Under the pieces are notes generated by a model. It was not told where the DNA came from and searched no databases. It saw only the letters and a program-made list of their open reading frames with translations. Below, piece after piece: positions 14,400 through 26,127 of a stretch of 64,000 nt of DNA; the first letter of the stretch is position 1; each line of letters starts with the position of its first letter. Origin of the DNA: Arcuatula senhousia (taxonomy: Eukaryota > Mollusca > Bivalvia > Mytilida > Mytilidae); contig OZ020304.1 in assembly GCA_963971305.1 (NCBI GenBank), forward strand, positions 17,962,103 to 18,026,102. The letters run 5' to 3'. Both the position numbers and the translations under genes were made by a program.

Positions 14400-15520
14400 G
14401 TCTCGCCTGTGACAAATAGTCGCGGAAGGCAAGACGCAGGGATTACTTACCAGCGGTGGTGTAAACTTTTCTGCAAGCCTTTTGAAACTTGAAAAGTATA
14501 ATAGCTAAGCATCTGATATTTAGTATATTAACTGTTCAGTTTATGGTCTACGGAACTGTCACCATGATGTGTGACCCTAATCCCAATATCACGCTCTAGT
14601 GACTTGTTGGAATTAGATCTTTTTTCTGGCGGAAAACTTCTTGGAAAGACTTTGTTTGAAATTGAATTTCTTGAAAAGTATAATTGTTAGGCATCATATA
14701 TTTGGTATACAGACAGTTCAGGTAATGGTCTACGCAACTGCCACCATGGTCTGTGACCCTGACCCCATTTTATCCTATTAGTGACTTTGTGAACTTGGGT
14801 CTTTTTCAGGCCAAAAACATCTTTGTAAGACTTTAGTGGAAAATGAATTTCTTGAAAAGTATTATAGCTAGGTGTCTGATATTTGGTATACAGACATTTC
14901 AGGTTATGGTATACACAACCGTCACCATGCCCTGTGACCTTGACCCAGATTTCATGCTCCAGTGACTCGGTGAACTTTAGGTCTTTCTTTCAGGCCGAAA
15001 ACTTCTTTGTAGGACTTTTATAGCAGAAAATAAATTTCTTATTAAAAAGTATAATAGCTAGGCATCTGATATTTGGTATACAGACAGTTGAGGTTATGAT
15101 ATAGGCAACTGTCACCAGGCCATGTGACCTTGACTCCATTCTCAGGCTTCATTTAGTCGAACTTAGGTCTTTTTTCAGGCAGAAAACTTCGTTGTAAGAC
15201 TTTAGTTGAAAATGAATTTTGAAAAGTATAATAGCTAGGCATCTGATATTTGGTAAAAAAAACATGGGATAGGACCTTGACCCCATTCTCCCTCCAGTGA
15301 CTTTTTGAACTTGGGTCTTTTTCAGGCTGTAAAACTCTTCAAAAGACTTCTGTGGAAAATGAATACATGTATTTGAAAAGTATAGCTCAATGACTGGTAT
15401 ATAGAATCATTTTACTTGGTGCACAGGAAAATGTCGAGAATTAATGAATGAATACTAGTAGTTCAATAACTAGGTATTCCGATGGTACCAGCAGGCGAGA
15501 CACACTTGAGTGTTTACTCT
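14400..15520 (+). mobile_element. tandem-repeat element with gtctcgcctg / caggcgagac ends (copy 1)
   Basis: Starts at tttgtCTCGCCTGTGAC and ends at CAGGCGAGACACACTT...GTGTTTACTCTT. Between them are about six imperfect copies of a ~183-bp unit recognisable by 'cttgaaaagtataatagc', 'catctgatatttggtatac', 'gtcaccatg..ctgtgacc' and 'ggtctttttcaggc'. Units start near 14488, 14672, 14855, 15043, 15218 and 15372. Non-coding. The short inverted ends around a tandem core resemble the satellite-like non-autonomous elements of bivalves. The same ends, with a different core unit, recur at 17031-17740 and 27449-29065. Confidence 0.75.
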
Positions 15521-15599
15521 TTTTTATTGTGGTGTAATACCAGAACGTTGATGTCTAATACTTGAACCTATTCAAAATGTGCATTGTGCAGGTAAAGGC

Positions 15600-16960
15600 T
15601 TAAAATGAAAAGAATTAAAAGGTTGCTGGAAGAAACGCATTCAAAGGGAAGGACAGTTTTTTCCCTGCCCAAAAGCAGAGCGGGATTTAGAAGTTGCTGT
15701 ATATGTACCAGCAAACGCAGGAGCCTTAACTTTCAGTGTATTAGTTTTATGAGCACCTCTATATCACAAACTATGAAGCCTAGTATGATGAAACTTGGTA
15801 TGAGGTTGATAAAACTTGGTTTGCACATGCATCAGTAGTAGCTTGCTTTGCACAGTTGCTTCCCCATCTTTTGACCTTTACCTTTATATTCATATTTGCA
15901 TATATACATTGTACAGTATCACAATGTTAAGGTGCATAAACTTGAAGTCTTCCTTGATAGAATTATACGAAACTCATAAGATCGGGGCTATATTCGATCA
16001 CCTTGTCTGTCCATTACAAACTTTCCTACCAGATTTCTTGACTTCCATGAAAGGGGTGATTACAGCCTTTCCAGATCAGTGGCGCATATACTTCATGTCT
16101 ACTGAGCTGACTTAAGACTTCTTAAAGGCTCAAGAATAGACAATTTTTTTTCATAACAGATTTCTCGGCTTCTACTGAAGGAATTTATTTCAAATTTAGT
16201 ACACAGCTTCAATTTGATAAGTTGTAACGTGCCTTCCTTTTCCAGGTCAGTTTTGCATCTACAAATGTACTTCAGTTTTCTTAGCCAACTTACTATAAAC
16301 ATGTTTTGAGGTAAAAAATGTGCCTTTGGTAACAAATCAAATTTATGGCTTCTACTGAAGGGAATAACATTGATATTAATTTGGTACACAGCCTTGATTT
16401 TAGTTTTAAAGTGCCCCCTTTCCAGGTCAGTCGGGCATCTACTTCCTGTTTTCTAAACGGTCGAGTTGGGGTTTCCCTAGCCCGACTTGTTCGGTATGGA
16501 TATGCATGCTTCGATATTAACTTAGCACAGTTGCATCCAAAATTTGACCTTGCCCTTGAATGTCCAGTTGACTGACTGACAATTTTCTATACATTTACAC
16601 ATAGAAATGAAAGTATTATGAGAACCTCAATACTTAAAGAACTATAGTCCCTATGTTATTGAAACTTTGTATGCATCTGCCTCAGTAGATGCTGATCACA
16701 ATTGCATCCTCGTCTTTCGACCTTTGACGTTTATTTTTTGGTTGAATATATAACTGACAATTCTCAATACATGTACATTATAATAAATTATAATAAAAGT
16801 TTAATGAGCACCTTCATAATCACATCTCTAAAACAAAATCTTGGGCTCAAACAAATTTTTATAAAACTTGGTAAGTTCAAATCAGCAGGAAATACATATT
16901 CTCAATTTTTTGTTGGAGTAAAAACCCTTTGAACTTTAAATTTTCCGATTTCATCAATAA
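15600..16960 (+). repeat. degenerate copies of the 'cacctccatatctcaagaac' tandem unit
   Basis: Repeated but strongly diverged versions of the ~180-bp unit found at 17031-17740 (gagcacct, gatgaaacttggtatg, cagtagtagctt, cacagttgca, ccccatctttgacctt). No terminal motifs are visible. Short open reading frames across it are products of the repeat, not genes. Confidence 0.6.
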
Positions 16961-17030
16961 ACTCGTTTAAAACTACATAATTATAGGACAAGGTACGAAA
17001 AGGCTGTTTATGGTCATTTTTGTTTCGCCT

Positions 17031-17740
17031 GCGCAGCAGAGCGGGACATAGGTGTTACTTTAACGGCGGCGGCATAGGTGTTAACTTTTTGGGTAATGTT
17101 TTATGAGCACCTCCATACCTCAAGAACTATAGGTCCTAGGTTGATGAAACTTGGTATGCATATGCCTCAGTAGTAGCCTAGCACAGTTGCATCCCCATCT
17201 TCGACCTTGACCTTGATTTTCCGGTTGAGTGACTTTGACAATTTTCAATACATATAATAGCAAGGGTAAGGTTTTGCGAGCACCTCCATATCTCAAGAAC
17301 TTTAAGTCCTAGGTTGATGAAACTTGGTATGCATAAGCCTCAGTAGTAGCATAGCACAGTTGTATCCCCATCTTTTGACCTTGACTTTGATTTTTTGGTT
17401 GAGTGACTTTAACGATTTTCAATGTACATGTAATAGCAATGTATAGGTTTTGTGAGCACCTCCATATCTCCAGAACAATAAATCTTAGGTTGTTGAAACT
17501 TGGTATGCATAAGCCCCAGTAGTAGCTTTGCACAGTTGCACCCCCATTTTTTGACCTTGACCTGGTTGAGTGACTTTGATTATTTTTATTGTATATATTA
17601 GCAATGTTTAAGTTCTATAAACACCTCAGTTTGATCTGAGAAACTGAAAATCCTTATAATTACAAAATATAGTGGAAGTAAGAAAGAATTATCGTTTCTG
17701 ATGGTACCGACAGGCGAGACATACTTAAGTGTTAACTTGT
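17031..17740 (+). mobile_element. tandem-repeat element with tcgcctg / caggcgagac ends (copy 2)
   Basis: Starts tgttTCGCCTGCGCAGC, ends CAGGCGAGACATACTTAAGT. The core is about three copies of a ~180-bp unit (gagcacctccatatctcaag, aggttgatgaaacttggtat, gcacagttgcatccccatc, gaccttgaccttgatttt). Non-coding. The ends match the element at 14400-15520, but the core unit is different. Confidence 0.78.
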
Positions 17741-17932
17741 TAGAAAAAGTTGAAATGTTTTCTAAACCTATCATCTATGGAAGCCCCGACGTGCCACCAA
17801 CAACTATTATACACAAACTATCAAATTTCTTTTTAGCACTGGATCGAACGCGATAACACGGGTTCTTTAATCAGTCAGTCCATAGGCTATCCTTATTTTA
17901 TGCATTGAGAGCTAAATATTTGTTTAAGGTAG

Positions 17933-19079
17933 CACCATACAAAAGATCTAAAATTTTATCAAAATTTTTATTCATAACTTTTTAAATACTATTAAATGCC
18001 CTTTTTCTAATGGTGCAAAAATATTTTCAGTTCACCTAATAATTAATGAGCTATGATGATGATTAAAAAAATCAAAACAAATGCACATGTAATTTAAGCT
18101 GTCAATAAACCATGGAGGTTGGTCTTATCTATAACAGCTGGAAAGTTTTATGACTGTTGACCAGTCATTTGAAGTGAAATAAGTTTAATGAATAAGATGG
18201 ACAATCAACACTGGAAACATCTGGTCAGTGAAGGAGGAGTCTTGCCCTTTACAGTGAACAACTGACCTGAGATAAGGTCAATTTGATGTAATATTTCCCG
18301 CAAATTCTGAATTAAGTTTAGGGGGGTTGTGCATTTTGGGCTATATTTAATGTTGTGTGGATGGAACTAAGCTTTATAGGTCAAATAAATGTTGATTTAT
18401 GATGATCTAAGAATCCTACAGTGCTCCCATGGTAGAAACATGACATTTGATCTAGTAAATGGGGCTCAAAGTAGGAAATTGATATTTTCGAGGTTTTTCC
18501 ACTTTCATTTTTCAAGAGAAAAGTAAAGTTTGATTGAATTTAGCTCCCACATGAGTACCCCAATGTGGCTACTTTTTGGATATGTTATTTCAAGGTCTAT
18601 TATCAACAAAACCGTGTCTCAGATTTTAGATTAAAACTTTAGAAAATATTTTATGGCACATTGAATAGAGTGACCCCTTATGCAATAAACCCATGTACAC
18701 AAAATATGACTTTATTGGAGTATGGAATGTGATATGAAAATTCTGAAACATGGTTTTGGAGGTCATACTGTGTTGATTCAGATTAAATAAATGGTAAAGA
18801 GATATTTGTAATGCTAATTTCATTTGATACAGTTGTGTTGAAATTTTTTATTTTGAACAGTAATTTGTAAAACAGTAAATTATGTATATTATTAAATTAT
18901 TTATTTTAATTCCATCTGTTATATATCATAGTTAATTTTTCTAGGTATCATCATAAAGGGTTACATTTCCTCTTTCTAATGGTGTCTCATTTATTTAATT
19001 TGGTAAAATAATAAGAAAGTTATGCAAGGTTAAAGTGTGATGGTCGGACTAAAACAACCTTTGTATGGTGCTACCTTAA
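17933..19079. mobile_element. TTAA-terminated element (TTAAGGTAGCACCATAC), 1.15 kb
   Basis: TTAAGGTAGCACCATACAAA at 17933 is mirrored by TTTGTATGGTGCTACCTTAA ending at 19079. No ORF of note lies inside; the interior is AT-rich. TTAA at both ends suggests piggyBac-type target choice (inference). It is non-autonomous. Confidence 0.75.
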
Positions 19080-19354
19080 GTGAAACTTATTTAGAAAAAA
19101 AAACCCACCAAAACTTAGTTTTCACCAGTTCTTTGTTGCATTTTTTATACATGAATTGTTTTTTCTTCTCTTGGCAGTTAGAGTTATCCTTCTTTCCATA
19201 TAGACTCATCATCCTAATCAGAACGATAGTGGTATGTTTGAGTGTATGTGAGTGGGAGAGAATGGCTTTTAATTTTTACTTTATGTGATTACATGCTTGT
19301 AATGAGCCCTATGATTAGGAAATAAAGTATCTTTATCTTATCTTTATCTTTATA
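19080..19354. other. non-coding, AT-rich
   Basis: Holds a small (tctttatctta)n run near 19330-19350; nothing else was recognised. Confidence 0.35.
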
Positions 19355-19511
19355 GGCTGATCCAGGGGGGGGCTGGAGGCCCGCCCCCCTTTTTGGCCTA
19401 AAACTTTGGTTGAATATATAGGAAATCATTGAAGCGTGACCAAAGCAGGTCCTCTCTTAATTAGGCCAGTCAGTGGGCCCCCTCTTTTCCGAATTTCTTG
19501 ATCCGCCTCTG
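19355..19511. mobile_element. GGATCC-ended short element, copy 1
   Basis: The left end GGCTGATCCAGGGGGG and right end TTGATCCGCCTCTGC are inverted, with GC-rich sequence between (cccgccccccttt). The same design (TGGCGGATCCAG...CTGGATCCGCCA) recurs at 41956-42117, 49666-49825 and, truncated, 51411-51490. About 160 bp, non-coding. Confidence 0.65.
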
Positions 19512-19770
19512 CAGTCTGTGATGTTTCATGCTATATTCGTTTATGAAATAAAGACACTTTGAAACAAAAACAATCTAATTAAAATAAGATCTATCACTGC
19601 TCCCGTTTTCTGATAATGTCGCGAGGAACGAAAAATATATGTTTTGCAAAAGCCTTGAAAGTTAAAGTACATGCATAAAGATTGTGACGGATACGTAGAA
19701 ACCGATCGGCTTTATCTCATAGAATTCTGCCAGATATTTTTGTCTTGTAAATGGAAGATATCTGTTGCCT

Positions 19771-20344
19771 TTAAGGTTAGTGAGGACACCTGTCATGTGA
19801 CCAAAAACAGCTAAAAATGCAAAAAACAAGTGCAAATGTCACAAATACCTTGAAACTTGTGTTAAATAGTTTAATTTAATAAAACTTAATCAAAATAAAT
19901 TAATTTTAATACAAATAAAACAACCATTCCTTCATAAATAAAATATTGAAATAAAACAAGGGAGATAATCCACTTGAAAATTGACCAAAAATTACAAAGA
20001 TTTGTATAGTAGAGAGAAAAGTAAGCTGGTGACCCCCAGTTTTTTATTGCTTTATTTCAAAATATATTGTATTTCATTGATTTTTATCAAATAAAAGTAA
20101 AATTTAAATTCGTGGATTTTTTCTGCCACAAGATTTAATGCAAATTATTTGGCCTTTCCTATATAATCTATTGTAATTTGGGACAACTTTGAGTCTGAAT
20201 TTTGGAAAAACAAGCCTGGAATGGGGGTCCAATATTTTTACACAAGATAACTTGAAGTATATACCTTATACTAGTATATAAAAAAAAGATGGACATTTTA
20301 AATTCGGCATTATTTTTGGGGTCAGGTGTCCTCATAAACCTTAA
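19771..20344. mobile_element. TTAA-terminated element (TTAAGGTTAGTGAGGACACC), 574 bp
   Basis: The left end TTAAGGTTAGTGAGGACACC (19771) is complementary to the right end GGTGTCCTCATAAACCTTAA (ending 20344). No coding capacity. It shares the TTAAGG terminus with three other elements in this window. Confidence 0.78.
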
Positions 20345-21062
20345 CAAGGAATTCTATCTATATAATCCCTTGCTTCGAATTAGATTTTTGGCTCCTTCTG
20401 AGTTATTGAGTACTACCGGACAAAGCAACGCATCGAGACGAGCGTAAAAGATATGATAAAATAACGTGAGAAGTGGGACGAGGAGACCAGGCTAATAGCT
20501 AAAAGAATTTTTCAGACTGCCACTATAGAAAATAAAATAATAAGTCATGCAATGTCAAAGCAATTGGACCTACATGCTCATATCAAATCAAATCAAATGA
20601 AACCTGATCGTTTTGTGTAAGAAAACTTCTCAATATATTTCGTTAACACACAAAATTAATATCATACAATTTTATACCAGTATTTAATATTAAAATGATA
20701 CCGGTAATTCTTTTTGTGACTTTTTTGATATTGTAAAAATACATTTTGTTTTTTTAAAAACGGGGTCGGGTCCATGTTTCATAATTTATATCCATTTGTA
20801 GTTTAATGAAAAATTGAGAGGTGTTCCGAAAGGAAAAAGGCGGGGCCTGCTTGGCATTCATCAACAAGTTTTAAGAAATAATTTGAGGTAAAAACGCATT
20901 TCTTTATTAGTAAATTTAATTTAAATGTTAATAGTTTGATAAATGAAGCTAGAGAAACACCAGAAAGATGCTTCATTAGTTTGAGAAATGACATAAAATG
21001 GAATGGTAGTTTTATCCAAATTTCAATTTCATTTTCAATTTTCATATTTTACATGCACTTTT
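20345..21062. other. intergenic, no gene seen
   Basis: AT-rich sequence. Minus-strand open frames of up to 80 codons have no recognisable motif. A short (tcaaa)n run lies near 20580-20600. Confidence 0.35.
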
Positions 21063-21695
21063 TAACAGTAATATGAGGCAGGTAAAACCTGTTACGCTCC
21101 CGAAGTTTTAATTAATTTAATTTTTAAGGTCCGAAAATAAAAACAAACTAGCTTTTCTTGTGGGTTACGTGAGCGTTTAATGACGTCTAAATTTTTCAAA
21201 GATAAAAATGTTAAAAAGACGCCGAAAGTTCGGGAAAACAAGTGTGTGCTATACCGGACGTTGAAGGAAAATTCATTTCATAGTACAACTAAAATATTGA
21301 CATTTCTACCATTATCGCCCCCTTCTGGAGCGTATTAATATGAGGCAGGTTAAACATGTGACGCTCCCAAAGTTGCAATGGAAGTTGTATTTTGATATAT
21401 TTCTTTAGATTCAATGAATTCAAAAATGTTTATAATACGCTGAATTGAAATATTTTATTTTCAAAAAATAAAAACAAACTATATATATATATACACTTTT
21501 CTTGTGATTCACTTGTGCGCTTGATAATGTCATAATTATAAATTTCCAAAGAAAAAAGCGTTTAAAAGACTCTGAAAGTAGGGAAAACAAGTGTGTTAAA
21601 CTGGACATTGAAGGAAAATTCAGCTCATAGTCATAGTACGTACATTTCTAAATATTGACATTTTTCATTATTGGGCTTCAGGAGCGTATGTGTCT
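21063..21695. repeat. two tandem copies of a ~280-350 bp unit
   Basis: Copy 1 (about 21068-21340) and copy 2 (about 21339-21695) both start ATATGAGGCAGGT(A/T)AAAC, then acgctcc, and share 'aaataaaaacaaact', 'cttttcttgtg', 'gggaaaacaagtgtgt', 'gaaggaaaattca', 'atattgacattt' and 'ggagcgtat'. Copy 2 is longer, with an AT-rich insertion containing a (TA)n run near 21480. Non-coding. Confidence 0.75.
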
Positions 21696-21837
21696 GTGTA
21701 AAAATGCAATTTTTATAATTTCAAATTCAAACCACATTTCATTTCTTCTGTATTGTAAAATGCAGATAACTTGCTTGATTCTACTACTTGGTAAAACACA
21801 ACTGATCACTCTTTGTAATATGAGATGGCATTGCCCT

Positions 21838-22706
21838 ACAAGTTAGTGTTTCCCCCAGCCTTAAAAAAGGGCATGGTAAATAATTTCATAAAGGGCACAT
21901 GAAACGCGCCGCAGCCACCTGAAACGGCACATGAAATGCGCCACAGCCACCTGAAAGGGCTCATAAGTCATGCACTCAACCATTATTAAGGCACATTAAA
22001 AAAGACATTATGCATAAACATTTATTGTTCTCTACACTGTGACAAATCTTTAGAAAGGCTGTCCTACAAGACTTCACTGTCACAGGGTAACGAACTGTCA
22101 ATTGTAAGCTATTGTCATCTGCACATTACAATATGGTCTGAAATATAAAAAGATAAGAACATTTCAGACAGTTAAAGTAAAATATTCAATTGATCTACAT
22201 TTATGTGGGCATTTTAACGACCAAGTCAATGAAAACATTATTATTTTTACACAGTGGTCTAATAACAGAAGATAGAACAAAGTTTTTGATCTTGTTTTCG
22301 ATTTCAATAAATACTAGATGAATTATAAAGTTTTAAATACCTTAGAAAGGAGAAATAGATCAGCTTCTTGCATTTTTATTGCACAGGATTGGTTCTTCTC
22401 CCTCGTTTTCATTTGTATCGTGTCGCATATCAGGTTGTCAGTGCCAAAAGTGGTTTTGTTGTGTGGCCGTAATCACGATCTGGTTCTCTAGGCGTTAATT
22501 TTAAACCTAGTTAAGTCGAAATGATCGGGGAATCAGTCAATGGGAGACAACTCTGATTCAAAACAAAAAAGAGGCCCATGGCGCTTAATATTTACGACGG
22601 AAAGGGCATGGCGCGAGGGAAACAGAATAAAAAGGGCATGGCGGCACAAAAAGGGCGACATGGCGCAACGCCATGCTAAACATGCTTGGGAGAAACACTA
22701 CAAGTT
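21838..22706. mobile_element. 855-bp DNA element with TIR AGTGTTTC and 7-bp target duplication
   Basis: The element 21845-22699 begins AGTGTTTCCCCCAGCC and ends CTTGGGAGAAACACT, inverted. It is flanked by a perfect direct repeat ACAAGTT (21838-21844 and 22700-22706). Both ends also carry reiterated 'aagggcatgg' motifs (21870-21970 and 22600-22660). No transposase is encoded. The duplication length is near that of hAT-like elements (8 bp), but the superfamily is unproven. Confidence 0.85.
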
Positions 22707-24370
22707 GTGAAGATAGCAAAAAAAAAAACAATTCACAGGTCAATCGGGTGAGATAATTAGGACTTCCTGCCTTTTTTCTTCGCATGTGCAGACTTTTTCG
22801 AAAAATTCTGAATATCTGAATGGAGCAGAAAATCATTTCAGGCATCATATTTAGGGTCTCATGCAATTTGGCAGACTCTGTACATTAGTGAGCTTTGTTA
22901 TGCTCACATATTATTTATAGCCCTCTAAGTATAAAATTTAAAAAAAGTCTAACCTGTTTAAGGATCAATCATGTCAATAGCACACTTTCTTTTTAAATAA
23001 CTTAATCTTTAATCTATTCTCTCAAAGTTACAAAACATCATGCAGTTGAAAAAGGAAAGATGCATATTTAAGCCATTAAAGAATACTGATGAACATCAGG
23101 GTGGCCTTGACTGGTGTTTTATCAGAGTTGCCTGAACCCAGCTGTATGAAATACTTTGAAAACCCATGTTTAATTGGGTAAATTACTAAATTTGGACAAT
23201 GCTATAGAGATCAACTATTTACAATTGCAGCCTGTTGAACAAAATGTTCTGGCCTATTTTCTGGTACATTGTTTTAAAAGTTAAAAAAGAAAAGAAATAT
23301 ATATATTAATCTTACGTTATAGCACATTCATATCTCTTTTTCTTTTTATTTTCAATATCATTATGTTGATTTAATGCAGTATTATGTAATTATTTCAATA
23401 AACTACAATATGACACTTTTGTAAATTTATGTTTATCTAACAATTATCTAAATACTTTTCATGTCTCTGAAATAGAAGTGACAAATGCCTTCAGGTATGA
23501 ATTTGACCCCAAAATGTTTACAATTGATCTGTTCATATGGTAAATTTAATATACAAACAAACATTTTTCTAGGAACTCCAAAATGTGCAAAATTTGAGTT
23601 CTGTTACAGAAAGTTTCATGGACATGTAGGTCTTAACTCAACTGGTGAATTCAGTACATGCAGTATACTGTATTTAATGTGAAGATAAATATGTTTTTGA
23701 ATTAATTGGTTAAGATTATAAGCAGGCATAGTGAGCTCTTTAATATAGGAAGTCTGTCAAATTGCATGACTTGAAAAAAAAAACTGTCTGTCACTTACTC
23801 AGATTTCAGTTGAGTTTTTGAAAAAGTCAGAATGTGAAGAAAAATGGCTTGTGCAATAACACATAGTCCCTAATTATCTTGTCCTATTGAGTTTAACCAC
23901 ACTTAAAAAGTAGCAAAAATATGCTGCAAAATTATATTATGTACAAATGTAGTGTACATGTATAACCCAGTATTGCCCATTTTAGGTGGGTATTGTCGGG
24001 CCATTTTACCAGCTTTGACAATTAGTAAAACCCAGTGTTTTTTTGAGTAAAATGCTCCTAATTTTTTTTATTTACCCCATGAATTTTGTCGAAGGCCTTA
24101 GGGGTAATGTCATGAATGTAGTTTTAATCATTGATTGATAATTTTTAATGTATAATAATAATACATGTACTTTAGCTTATACATGTATGAAATGAGATTT
24201 GAGTGATCTGAAAGTTCTAGGAAAAGCAGTCAGACAAAATACTGGTAAGATGATTAGATCATGATCATTAGATGAACTTAGAAATGTGCTTGTGAATCCA
24301 TTGCTTCAACTTTGAATTGACTTTTATAACACCCCCACTTTGAAGAAGTGAGAAGTATACTGTTTTACCC
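22707..24370. other. intergenic region upstream of the calpain gene
   Basis: No gene, RNA or clear repeat was recognised in about 1.66 kb of AT-rich sequence. It may contain the calpain promoter and a 5' non-coding exon, because the candidate first coding exon is preceded by an acceptor, but I cannot point to a start site. Confidence 0.35.
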
Positions 24371-24490
24371 TTGTTATTTCAAAGTTAAAGTCTTATTGAT
24401 GTTATTTCAAAGTTAAATTCTTATTGATGTTATTTCAAAGTTAAATTCTTATTGATGTTATTTCAAAGTTAAATTCTTGTTGGTGTTTGT
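24371..24490. repeat. ~32-bp tandem repeat before the first calpain coding exon
   Basis: Four near-identical copies of 'gttatttcaaagttaaa' + 'ttcttattgat' run up to the T-tract and acceptor (AG at 24499-24500) of the following exon. Confidence 0.85.
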
Positions 24491-24519
24491 TTTTTTTAAG
24501 GGAAGATAATTAGAGCAGA

Positions 24520-24627
24520 ATGCCTTTCGGTCTCTTCAACTCAACCCGAAAGTTTAAAGGACAAAATTACAGTTCCTTAAAAGGGGAATGTAAGAAGAAG
24601 GGGAATTTATTTATAGACACAGAATAA
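24520..24627 (+). CDS. CAPN5: candidate first coding exon of the calpain gene, ends in an in-frame stop
   Basis: A 36-codon frame follows an acceptor (AG 24499-24500) and a 19-base leader. It reads MPFGLFNSTRKFKGQNYSSL, then KGECKKKGNLFIDTE, and stops at TAA 24625-24627. This aligns well with the N-terminus of CAPN5-type calpains (pattern QNYSAL..C.RR..LFEDP.FP). The family continues with about 20 more residues (FP...SL.....WKRP) before the exon at 26128. Here homology ends at the stop, with no GT donor beside it and no WKRP-like segment found downstream. An earlier GTAAGA (24589) would give a shorter exon but cut off conserved residues. Options are a pseudo-exon, an allelic or assembly defect, or a missing small exon. 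Confidence 0.65.
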   Translation: MPFGLFNSTRKFKGQNYSSLKGECKKKGNLFIDTE

Positions 24628-26127
24628 ATTTTTTGGGCTGTAATCATAACTTTAAAAAAATTCTGGTTCGATTTTTAATTTTTTTTTAAAAATTTATATT
24701 TTTAGCCCCTGGGTTGAAAGTCCATCAGAGAAGCATGTGTCAAAAACCTTTGTCAGTCCACCATGGGCTGCATGTGTCCAGAACAATAGACTATCCATAT
24801 TAGGCCTAAAACGTACAGGGTTCAACATGTTGCGGTCGTATCATGCTGCGCTCAGCGAAGCTTTTTATTTACAGTTTTACATCCATATACATGTATGATG
24901 TAGTCATGTAATGCATAGCAATGCAACCAACCAGTAAAACACATGTCTTTAAATATGCTAAAAAATGCAAATATAATCATAGTTGTATTGTATGCTGTAT
25001 CAGATGTCACATTTTAAATATGTATTTGTGATTTACTATATGCCCATTCAAAATTCTACATTTTACCCTTTTAACACCCCCATACAATACTTTAATGTCA
25101 GTTGCAAGGCTATAGATAAGACAGTTTGCCCATATTACCTTATTAGACAAATAACATGAATAATGAAGTCCTTAAATAAGTAGAAGTTAATGAGACCTGG
25201 AATGATTGTATGAAACACATTGTACATAAACCAGCGCCAACTTAAAAAAAAATATGATTAAACAAAAGTTCTTTAATATTTTAATTGTTATGTGAGTAAA
25301 GTAGCTGTTACAGTTGTACATTTTTAGAATATTTGTGGTTAATTATTAAATCTTTTCATTCTTTAAACATGTTAAACACCCCCACACAACACAATGAGAG
25401 GTTCATGGCTATATAAGACAAAACAGTTTATCATATAATACTTTACTACATGCTTTATTAGACATAATAATAAAGGCCAATAGCTTTAAGATAGAAAGAG
25501 AAAAATGGCTATATATCATAAGGCACAAGTGATATTTTATTAATGATTAAACTATAAAAATAAGTTTCCGCTTGAGTAGTAATTGGGTTATAGGTGTATG
25601 TTTACCTGACAAGGTAAAAATGATTGATTTTTGTGGTGTACTATAACATAGTAAGGTTGTTATTGTAAGAAATTGATTCATTGTATTATTCATTGTGAAA
25701 AAGCTGTTGCTTTTTGATGTTAAGACAAGTGCAGTTTAAAGATAATTTTATAGATCTATGTGTTAAATGAAATGAGCATCAATTTCAACATGTTCAATGT
25801 AAAATTGATACTTACCAGTACATGCATATCTATGACTTAGATCCCCATTCTTCTTTTATCTATGCTTTGAAATGATTGATATCTATAAATGTCAGAAAAG
25901 AATGTATAAAAGATTGAAAACACTTTCAAACTTTCCCACTCTATCTACATCAAATAAATCAAATGCATACATGCACATTTCTTACTAAGTACAACTGCAT
26001 GATACACAAAATGATCATGCACCCTCATTCAATTATAATTGCCAAACTAAATGCAATGCAGGATACAGTTTATATTGCTGATATTTTTTTATCTCTTTAA
26101 AATGCTATAAATTTTGATCTTTTGCAG

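Noticed and set aside
15605..17533. several 60-100 codon frames on both strands
   Set aside because: They lie entirely in diverged tandem-repeat units; no motif, and their positions follow the repeat period.
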